A program made the translations under genes and the position numbers. From the NCBI RefSeq assembly GCF_923868895.1, contig NZ_OV350343.1, positions 1,488,001 through 1,552,000 on the forward strand: a DNA stretch of 64,000 nt, given 5' to 3'. This document shows, in pieces, positions 37,007 through 43,867 of this stretch. The notes under the pieces were generated by a model that had not been told where the DNA came from, ran no database searches, and saw nothing but the letters and a program-made list of their open reading frames with translations. How positions within the stretch are numbered: the first letter of the stretch is position 1; each line of letters opens with the position of its first letter. Source of the DNA: Halomonas sp. TD01 (lineage in GTDB: Bacteria; Pseudomonadota; Gammaproteobacteria; Pseudomonadales; Halomonadaceae).

Positions 37007-38364
37007 CTCAACCGAACCTTCTTTCAACCAATGATGTTCGCGACCGTTTCTCTAAGGCGATGTCGGCCATGTATCAAGCCGAAGTGCCGCAGTACGGCAC
37101 GCTGCTTGAACTTGTCGAGCGCGTTAATCAAGAAACGCTTAGTCAGCAGCCTGAACTTCATCGCCGCTTGGAGGCACAGGGTGAGTTGGCGCGTTTGAGC
37201 GTAGAGCGCCACGGAGCCATTCGTGTGGGAACCGCTACAGAGCTTTCCATGCTGCGCCGCCTGTTTGCCGTTATGGGCATGTATCCTGTCGGTTATTACG
37301 ATCTTTCTGAAGCGGGCGTGCCGGTTCACTCAACCGCTTTCCGGCCCATCGACGATGACGCGTTGGCGATGAACCCTTTCCGCGTTTTTACCTCGCTACT
37401 GCGTTTAGAGCTTATTGAAAGCGAGGCGCTGCGCCAGCGTTCAGAAGAAATTCTGGCTAAGCGCGATATCTTTACCCCAGGGGCGCGCGAACTTATTGAG
37501 CGTCATGAAACCCAGGGTGGGTTAACCAGCGAAGAGGCCGACCAGTTCGTCAAAGAAGCTCTGGAAACTTTCCGTTGGCACCAGGATGCGACGGTCGATC
37601 TGGATACCTATCATGCGCTACATGATGAGCACCGTTTGATTGCCGATGTGGTGTGCTTCCGTGGGCCGCATATTAATCACCTGACGCCGCGCACCCTGGA
37701 TATCGACGAAGTACAGCGCCGCATGCCGGAGATGGGCATGAACCCCAAAGCCGTCATTGAAGGGCCACCGCGTCGTGAGTGCCCGATTCTGCTGCGCCAG
37801 ACCAGTTTTAAGGCGTTAGAGGAATCGATTCGTTTTGCTGGTGACGCGCAAGGCACCCACACCGCTCGCTTTGGTGAAATTGAACAGCGCGGTGTGGCGC
37901 TAACACCGAAAGGCCGTGCGCTTTATGACCAGTTGCTTACTGAAGGCCGTAAGCAAACCGCAGGGTTGGATAACGACGCGCACCAGACGGTCATGAAGAA
38001 CGTATTCGCCAAGTTCCCTGATAACGATGAGGCAATGCGCCGTGAGGCGTTAGCGTATTTTCACTATCATCTGACCGAGAAAGGTCAGGCCGCTAAAGAC
38101 GCTGGTAGTGCCGATATTGATTCGTTAATCGCCCAGGGCCTAGTGGAAGCACAGCCGATAACCTATGAAGACTTTCTGCCGGTCAGTGCGGCGGGTATTT
38201 TCCAGTCAAATCTGGGTGGCACTGAGAGCGAAGCCTATGCCGGGAATGCCAATCGCGATGCCTTTGAAGAAGCGCTGGGTGCCCAGGTAACAGACGAGCT
38301 ATCGCTCTATGCAGAGCGCGAAAATGCCTCTAAAGCGAAGGTGCTGGCAAGTTTAAAAAACTAA
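37003..38364 (+). CDS. hglS: HglS: 2-oxoadipate dioxygenase/decarboxylase (D-2-hydroxyglutarate synthase)
   Basis: The 453-residue product is a DUF1338/YdcJ-type VOC-fold Fe(II) enzyme. The iron ligands reported for the Pseudomonas putida enzyme, His70, His226 and Glu294, are present here at the same numbers (ERHGAIRVG, GPHINHLTPR, FGEIEQRG), and Arg74 of the substrate pocket is also kept. It converts 2-oxoadipate to D-2-hydroxyglutarate. The start overlaps the ydiJ-type gene by 4 bases, so product and next enzyme are made together. A strong terminator follows at 38382-38412. Confidence 0.93.
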   Translation: MTQPNLLSTNDVRDRFSKAMSAMYQAEVPQYGTLLELVERVNQETLSQQPELHRRLEAQGELARLSVERHGAIRVGTATELSMLRRLFAVMGMYPVGYYDLSEAGVPVHSTAFRPIDDDALAMNPFRVFTSLLRLELIESEALRQRSEEILAKRDIFTPGARELIERHETQGGLTSEEADQFVKEALETFRWHQDATVDLDTYHALHDEHRLIADVVCFRGPHINHLTPRTLDIDEVQRRMPEMGMNPKAVIEGPPRRECPILLRQTSFKALEESIRFAGDAQGTHTARFGEIEQRGVALTPKGRALYDQLLTEGRKQTAGLDNDAHQTVMKNVFAKFPDNDEAMRREALAYFHYHLTEKGQAAKDAGSADIDSLIAQGLVEAQPITYEDFLPVSAAGIFQSNLGGTESEAYAGNANRDAFEEALGAQVTDELSLYAERENASKAKVLASLKN

Positions 38365-38381
38365 TCCATCGTTAATTAAAG

Positions 38382-38412
38382 AACGGCAGCACAGGAATGT
38401 GCTGCCGTTTTG
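38382..38412 (+). terminator. Rho-independent terminator after hglS
   Basis: Perfect 12-bp stem AACGGCAGCACA / TGTGCTGCCGTT with a GGAA tetraloop, followed by TTG. The stem ends in T residues on both strands, so it can also serve the convergent amaA-like gene (stop at 38432). Confidence 0.85.
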
Positions 38413-38431
38413 TTAAGTAGTAACGCCCTTA

Positions 38432-39724
38432 TTAGATAAGCACCCGTAGACACTGACCCGCATGATATAGCGAGAAACCGCCCTCATAGGCACAGCTCCA
38501 CAGCGGGCGTGCTTTGATGGGTTTGGGCTGCGATAGCGGAAGAGGTAGCAGACTGTCATCTTCGTTTGCAATGTAGTGGGCAAAACCTTCGCCAACCACC
38601 GTGCCGGTAGTAATGCCTCGTCCGTTATAGCCAGTGGCTGACAATATCCCAGGAGCCGGTTCAAAAATACGCAAGGTGTGGTCCGGTGTGAACGCGACCT
38701 TACCTGTCCAGGTGTATTCCCAGCGAACGTTGCCGAGCTCGGGAAAATAATGATTCTGTATGGTATCGGCCCAGCGGGTTAAGTAGGCCAGTGGTTTGCC
38801 TTCACCTTTGCCCAGGCTGCCCAGTATTAAGCGCCCTGCCTTATCCCGGCGAATGCTGCTAAGCACTGTCCGGGTGTCCCAAGCACCTTGCTTTTCTGGA
38901 AGAATTGCATCGGCAGCTTCGCCCGTTAGCGGTTCTGACGCCAGTTGATAATAATGGCCGGTAAAGAAGTGTTGTCGAACTTGGTTCCAGTCATCTTCGG
39001 TATACGCATTAGTCGCCATGACGACTCTGCTCGCGGTCACGCTGCCGTTTTGAGTCAGCACGCGCCAGCGGTCTTCCTGTCGCTCGATGCCTGTTACGGG
39101 GCTTTGGCAGTAGAGAATAGCCCCAAGATCCGCTGCCGCACGTGCGAGACCTCGCGTATAGGCACAGGGGTTGATAGTACCTGCGCGCTTATCAAGCAAC
39201 GCTGTATGTATCTGAGAGGTTCCCGTCATCCGCTCGCATGCCTCTCCTTCGATTAACGTCACCGGCGCCCCACGGTTTTGTAACTGATCCCGGCGGCGTG
39301 CGAGCTCTTGGCAGCCTTTAGTGTTATGGCCAAGGTGAAGGGTGCCTGTGCGCGTCGCATCGCACTCAATTGCATAGCGCTCAATAATGTCGAATACCTT
39401 TGCTGGAGCGCCGCCCAAAATAGTATTAACGCGCTCACCTTTCTCTTCACCTAGCGCAGCCACAATGTCATCGGGTGGAATCCAAAGCCCAGCATTAACG
39501 AGACCAACATTGCGGCCTGAGCCTCCCGTGGGGATATCTCCCGCCTCCAGCAAGATGACCTTGATGCCTTTTTCGGCCAAATGTAACGCGGTGGACAGGC
39601 CTGTAATACCACCACCAACAACACAGACCTCGGCCTCTTCCTGGTTCGTTAACGCAGGGTATTGTACTGGGGCTTCCGCGCTCGTTTGCAGCCAAAGGCA
39701 GCGCTCGGAGAGGGTCGTTTGCAT
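38432..39724 (-). CDS. amaA: AmaA-like FAD-dependent L-pipecolate/amino-acid oxidase
   Basis: The 430-residue DAO-family flavoprotein has an N-terminal dinucleotide-binding motif (VCVVGGGITGLSTALHLAEK, residues ~35-54) and GGSGRNVGLVNAGLW. The C-terminal part has YTWTGKVAFTPDHTLRIFE and ATGYNGRGITTGTVVGE, as in glycine/proline/pipecolate oxidases. Next to an AmaB homologue, the L-pipecolate to piperideine-6-carboxylate role is most likely. An AGGAGGTAC site decides for the ATG at 39722-39724; the frame is open to 39856. It is transcribed with the permease and amaB. Confidence 0.83.
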   Translation of the reverse strand: MQTTLSERCLWLQTSAEAPVQYPALTNQEEAEVCVVGGGITGLSTALHLAEKGIKVILLEAGDIPTGGSGRNVGLVNAGLWIPPDDIVAALGEEKGERVNTILGGAPAKVFDIIERYAIECDATRTGTLHLGHNTKGCQELARRRDQLQNRGAPVTLIEGEACERMTGTSQIHTALLDKRAGTINPCAYTRGLARAAADLGAILYCQSPVTGIERQEDRWRVLTQNGSVTASRVVMATNAYTEDDWNQVRQHFFTGHYYQLASEPLTGEAADAILPEKQGAWDTRTVLSSIRRDKAGRLILGSLGKGEGKPLAYLTRWADTIQNHYFPELGNVRWEYTWTGKVAFTPDHTLRIFEPAPGILSATGYNGRGITTGTVVGEGFAHYIANEDDSLLPLPLSQPKPIKARPLWSCAYEGGFSLYHAGQCLRVLI

Positions 39725-39779
39725 CTTATAGTACCTCCTGAAAAGAAGCGCAGGTCGGCCATGGGCCGACCTTGTATGG

Positions 39780-41237
39780 CTATGAAGTGGGTTGGGAGGA
39801 GTAGTCGGTTTTGGGCGTATGGGGTTTGTTTTCAGCCTCGTCCTCGGAGGCTTCACGGGGAATAAAGCGGCCGGTTAGTGCCCACAGCAAGCCGAATAAA
39901 GGGGATAACCAGCAAGCGAAGGCGAAGGGCGCATACGCTAGCGTGGGTACGCCAATCGTCGAGGACACAAACCCACCGCCCATGTTCCAAGGAATCAACG
40001 GAGAGGAGAGCGTGCCATTGTCTTCAATGGTGCGTGACAGCGTCGATGCCTTATAGCCCATGGCTTGATACTGGCCTTTCAGCAAGCGACCAGGTAGCAC
40101 CAGTGTTGTATACACATCGCCAATAATAGTGCTTACCGCCAGCGTTGTGCCGGAGCTTGTTGCCACTAAGCTGAAGCGACCTTTAATGAGCCGCATGAGC
40201 TGCTTAATAATCGCATCAACGGTGCCATAGGCTTCCAGCATGCCAGCAAAACCCAGCGCGAAGAACGTAAGCGTTACGACCCAGGTCATGGAGAGCACGC
40301 CGCCACTGCTGAGCAGAGCATCAATCGCCGGATTACCGGTATCGCTGCTAAAACCATTTTGCATGGCATCAAACACGGCATGTACGGTTTCACCTTGAAC
40401 GCCGATGGCCACTAAGCCGCCTATCGCAGCGCCGGTGAAAATAGTTGGAAAAGGCGGAAATTTGGCAAGCGCTAAACCGATGACAACAAAGGGCGGGATC
40501 AGCGTTACCCAAGAGAGCGTAAAGGTGTCATCAAGTGCCTGGCGGAATGTTGCAATATCGGTGCTCCGTTCAAGCTGGCCGCCATAGCTAGTGCCGAGCC
40601 ACATATAAAGTACCAGCGCGACAATCATGGCGGGCACCGTGGTGGCCATCATGCTACGTATATGGCTCCATAAATCGGTTTCACATACGGCAGGGGTTAA
40701 GTTGGTAGTCTCTGATAAGGGCGACATTTTATCGCCAAAGAACGCACCGGATACCAACGCCCCGCCCGTTAGATACATGGGAATGCCCAGCCCTTCCCCG
40801 ATGCCCATTAGGGCAAGCCCGAGCGTTCCTACTGTGCCCCAGGATGTGCCTGTGGCAAGAGATACCAAAGCACTAATGACGCAGGTCGCGACGAGGAAGT
40901 AAGAGGGTGAAACCAGTTGAAAACCGTAATACATCAGCGTGGGCACTGTGCCGGAAAGAATCCAGGTACCAATCACCATGCCGACTGCTAAAAGGATAAA
41001 AATAGCGGGCATCCCTAGCTTAACCACCTCAAGCATTGAGGCTTCCATTTTCTGCCAGGGTATGCCACGGATGCGTCCGCACAGAGCACAAATCATTATC
41101 CCGAAGGCTAAAGGAATATGCGGGGTAAAGTCAGAGAAGATAAAAAATTGCAGAATTAGAATAGCGGTAGTGGCCAGCAGCGGTAATAGCGCCATCGCGA
41201 GGCCCGGCGTCGGGCCGATTTGGACATCGTCACGCAT
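39780..41237 (-). CDS. NhaC-family permease in the lysine/pipecolate operon
   Basis: The 485-residue polytopic protein of the NhaC Na+/H+ antiporter family has ~11-12 membrane segments, with ATGTSWGTVGTLGLALMGIG, GALVSGAFFGDKMSPLSETTN and ISR-like DNGTLSSPLIPWNMGG. Within a catabolic operon between amaB and amaA such proteins are more likely amino-acid/Na+ carriers than pH regulators. The substrate is inferred as lysine, pipecolate or aminoadipate. The C-terminal tail is charged (EASEDEAENKPHTPK). Confidence 0.85.
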   Translation of the reverse strand: MRDDVQIGPTPGLAMALLPLLATTAILILQFFIFSDFTPHIPLAFGIMICALCGRIRGIPWQKMEASMLEVVKLGMPAIFILLAVGMVIGTWILSGTVPTLMYYGFQLVSPSYFLVATCVISALVSLATGTSWGTVGTLGLALMGIGEGLGIPMYLTGGALVSGAFFGDKMSPLSETTNLTPAVCETDLWSHIRSMMATTVPAMIVALVLYMWLGTSYGGQLERSTDIATFRQALDDTFTLSWVTLIPPFVVIGLALAKFPPFPTIFTGAAIGGLVAIGVQGETVHAVFDAMQNGFSSDTGNPAIDALLSSGGVLSMTWVVTLTFFALGFAGMLEAYGTVDAIIKQLMRLIKGRFSLVATSSGTTLAVSTIIGDVYTTLVLPGRLLKGQYQAMGYKASTLSRTIEDNGTLSSPLIPWNMGGGFVSSTIGVPTLAYAPFAFACWLSPLFGLLWALTGRFIPREASEDEAENKPHTPKTDYSSQPTS

Positions 41238-41265
41238 ACGTCACCTTCATTTTTTATGATTTTAG

Positions 41266-41292
41266 TAAGGGCCCTGCAGATAAGGGCCCTTA
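41266..41292 (-). other. Hairpin between amaB and permease genes
   Basis: Perfect 9-bp stem TAAGGGCCC / GGGCCCTTA with a 9-base loop, directly after the amaB stop region. It has no T-tract, so it is a candidate attenuator or mRNA-stability element that lowers permease expression. Confidence 0.55.
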
Positions 41293-41305
41293 TAGAGGGG
41301 AAGGG

Positions 41306-42799
41306 TTAGTCGAACTTAATACCTTGGGCCAATGGGAGTTCACGAGAGTAGTTCACGGTGTTAGTTTGGCGACGCATATAGCTCTTCCAAACGTCGGAGC
41401 CAGACTCGCGACCGCCACCGGTTTCTTTCTCGCCCCCAAATGCGCCACCGATTTCGGCACCGCTCGGGCCGATGTTGACGTTGGCGATGCCACAGTCACT
41501 GCCAACGGCAGAGATGAAAGTTTCGGCTTCGCGAACATCGGTGGTGAAAATACAAGATGACAGACCCTGGGGAACGTCATTATTGGTAGCAATGGCTTCA
41601 TCCAGCTCTTTGTAGGTGAGGACATAGAGAATGGGTGCAAAGGTTTCGTGCTTGACCAGGTCGTTCTGCTCTGTCACTTCAACAATGGCCGGCTCGACGT
41701 AGTAGCCTTCGTTGCTGTTGGCGATCTCTACACGGTTGCCGCCGAATACACTCGCACCTTGCTCACGCGCCTTAGCCAGCACACTTTGCATCGCATCAAA
41801 GGCTTGGTGATCAATCAACGGGCCAACCAAGTTACCGTCAAGCGGATTGCCGATGGACACCGCGCTATACGACTTCTTAAGACGCGCTAAGATTTCATCT
41901 TTAATGGATTCATGAACGACTAAGCGGCGCAGTGTCGTACAACGCTGTCCTGCTGTACCTACCGCAGAGAAGAGAATGGCGCGAGTCGCCATATCAAGGT
42001 CTGCGCTTGGCGCTAAGATCATGGCGTTGTTGCCACCCAGTTCAAGAATGCTGCGGCCGAAGCGCGCTGCCACTTGTGGGCCTACTTCGCGACCCATGCG
42101 GGTGCTGCCGGTGGCGCTGATCAGCGCAACGCGAGCGTCATTGACCAGCTGTTCGCCAGCGGCACGCTCACCAATAATCACCTGGCTCAGGTGCTCAGGT
42201 GCTTCATCGCCGAACTCTTCAATGGCGCGCTCTAACAGTGCCTGGCATGCCAGCGCCGTTAGCGGTGTTTTTTCAGAAGGTTTCCAAAGTAAGCTATTGC
42301 CGCAAACCAGCGCTAAGGCTGAATTCCATGCCCATGGGGCGACGGGAAAGTTAAACGCCGTAATCAGGCCAATCGGACCTAACGGGTGCCAGCTTTCACG
42401 CATGTGGTGACCAGGGCGCTCGGAAGCGATGGTCAGTCCAAAAAGCTGGCGTGATTGGCCAACGGCAAGGTCGCAAATGTCGATCATTTCCTGAACTTCG
42501 CCAAGCCCTTCCTGGAGAATCTTGCCGCACTCCCAGGTGACCAGCTCGCCGAGAGATTCCTTGTGCTGGCGCAGTTGATCGCCAAAAAGGCGCACCAATT
42601 CACCACGACGGGGGGCTGGCACGCTTTTCCAGGCCTGAAAGGCTTTTTCTGAGTTCGCGATAGCTGTTTCAACGTCGCTGCTAGAGGCCGTTGTGAGACG
42701 GCCAATCTCGCTACCATCAATCGGCGTTGTAACAATCAGGTTGCCGCCTTGATACTGTTCTTTTGCGACACCCATTTTTTCCATCAGGGAATGAATCAT
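41306..42799 (-). CDS. amaB: AmaB: 2-aminoadipate-6-semialdehyde dehydrogenase (ALDH7-type)
   Basis: The 497-residue aldehyde dehydrogenase belongs to the ALDH7/AmaB type. Visible motifs are GPIGLITAFNFPVAPWAWN, WKPSEKTPLTAL, ILELGGNNAMI with the general-base Glu, and the catalytic cysteine in GTAGQRCTTLRR. It oxidises 2-aminoadipate semialdehyde (in equilibrium with piperideine-6-carboxylate) to 2-aminoadipate. It is first in the minus-strand unit amaB-permease-amaA and divergent from a LysR gene 124 bp away. Confidence 0.92.
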   Translation of the reverse strand: MIHSLMEKMGVAKEQYQGGNLIVTTPIDGSEIGRLTTASSSDVETAIANSEKAFQAWKSVPAPRRGELVRLFGDQLRQHKESLGELVTWECGKILQEGLGEVQEMIDICDLAVGQSRQLFGLTIASERPGHHMRESWHPLGPIGLITAFNFPVAPWAWNSALALVCGNSLLWKPSEKTPLTALACQALLERAIEEFGDEAPEHLSQVIIGERAAGEQLVNDARVALISATGSTRMGREVGPQVAARFGRSILELGGNNAMILAPSADLDMATRAILFSAVGTAGQRCTTLRRLVVHESIKDEILARLKKSYSAVSIGNPLDGNLVGPLIDHQAFDAMQSVLAKAREQGASVFGGNRVEIANSNEGYYVEPAIVEVTEQNDLVKHETFAPILYVLTYKELDEAIATNNDVPQGLSSCIFTTDVREAETFISAVGSDCGIANVNIGPSGAEIGGAFGGEKETGGGRESGSDVWKSYMRRQTNTVNYSRELPLAQGIKFD

Positions 42800-42875
42800 T
42801 GCTTCACCAAATATTAAGTTGTGAGTAAATTGGTTACAGGGCCAGTATTGCCAAGCTTGCGGTAGCTCATCAAAC

Positions 42876-42894
42876 GATGTTTGTGAAAAACATC
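42876..42894 (+). promoter_or_regulatory. Palindromic operator candidate between amaB and lysR
   Basis: Perfect inverted repeat GATGTTT-GTGAA-AAACATC in the 124-bp amaB/lysR divergent spacer. It overlaps a second palindrome, CAAAC-GAT-GTTTG (42872-42884). Its location fits an LTTR binding site; no binding evidence is available. Confidence 0.5.
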
Positions 42895-42923
42895 ATTCCT
42901 TAATTTCACCAAGTGGGATTGCC

Positions 42924-43811
42924 ATGCGTCGTCGAAACTTACCTTCTTTGACCAGCTTGAATTGCTTTGAGGCCGCGGCGAGGCATCTCAGTTTTACGCG
43001 GGCCGCGGATGAGCTGAGCCTGACGCAAAGTGCGGTGAGCAAGCAGGTGTCACAATTGGAAGTAACGCTGCAACATCCGTTGTTTAGGAGGGTGAGAAAG
43101 CGCCTGCACCTGACGCCAGAGGGGGCGGTCTATCTTGGCGAAGCGCGTAAAATACTAGCCCAGGTCGAAATGTCTACGCGTTATATGCAGTCTTATGGCG
43201 TAGAGGCAGATGTACTGAATATTGCCACGTTGCCCACCTTTGGGGCGCGTTGGCTTATCCCAAGACTCAACGGATTCCGCTTTAAGCATCCAGATATTAA
43301 TCTTAATATTTCTAACCGTACCGAGCCGTTTGATATGCAAAAAGAGCGCATAGAGGCGGCTTTCTTTTTTGGCCATGGTGTATGGCCGCGGGCTGAGTGT
43401 ATTAAGTTACTAGATGAAGACGTGGTGCCTGTCTGCGCGCCCTCCACTATGGAGCAGACGACCGTACGCGACCCATTGGATTTAACAGACATGGTGTTGT
43501 TACAGGTTTCTACTCGGCCCGAGGGGTGGCATGACTGGTTTGAAGCACAAGATCTATATACGGAGCACAGCTACCATGGGCCAAGATTCGATACGTTCTA
43601 TATGGCGTTAAGATCTGCCCGCGCGGGCTGCGGTGTTGCACTAGTGCCAAGGTTTCTTGCCCAAGAAGAGCTTGATGAGGGGAAATTAGTCATTCCTTGG
43701 CAGTTCTCGCTTAAAAGCCAGGATGCTTACTACATGGCCTACCCAGAACATATGGTCGACGTTTATAAACTGCGCGTTTTTATTGACTGGATACGAGCTC
43801 GTTTGGATTAG
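42924..43811 (+). CDS. GcvA-like LysR regulator of the lysine/pipecolate operon
   Basis: The 295-residue LTTR has an N-terminal HTH (LSFTRAADELSLTQSAVSKQ), followed by the effector domain (IATLPTFGARWLIPRLNGF; VSTRPEGWHDWF; GCGVALVPRFLAQEEL). It is divergent from amaB. It is a close paralogue of the regulator at 28186-29073, with equal length and identity visible along the whole protein. Its stop codon lies inside the start of the GTTGTTA repeat array, and it converges on the downstream c-di-GMP gene. Confidence 0.9.
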   Translation: MRRRNLPSLTSLNCFEAAARHLSFTRAADELSLTQSAVSKQVSQLEVTLQHPLFRRVRKRLHLTPEGAVYLGEARKILAQVEMSTRYMQSYGVEADVLNIATLPTFGARWLIPRLNGFRFKHPDINLNISNRTEPFDMQKERIEAAFFFGHGVWPRAECIKLLDEDVVPVCAPSTMEQTTVRDPLDLTDMVLLQVSTRPEGWHDWFEAQDLYTEHSYHGPRFDTFYMALRSARAGCGVALVPRFLAQEELDEGKLVIPWQFSLKSQDAYYMAYPEHMVDVYKLRVFIDWIRARLD

Positions 43812-43867
43812 TTGTTAGTTGTTAGTTGTTAGTTGTTAGTTGTTAGTTGTTAGTTGTTAGTTGTTAG
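43808..43867. repeat. Heptanucleotide tandem array, eight GTTGTTA units
   Basis: Eight perfect copies of GTTGTTA (43811-43866) with partial flanking units. The array spans the space between the LysR stop and the convergent GGDEF/EAL gene and encodes the last residues of the latter (TTNN, stop within the repeat). A 7-base unit is not a multiple of three, so gain or loss of units changes the reading frame in the repeat. Confidence 0.95.

Noticed and set aside
39725..39856. N-terminal extension of the AmaA-like protein
   Set aside because: The extension is Pro/Arg-rich and non-homologous, while an AGGAGG site lies directly before the ATG at 39724.
43808..43867. Possible CRISPR array
   Set aside because: The repeat unit is 7 bases with no spacers and no cas genes nearby; it is a simple-sequence repeat.
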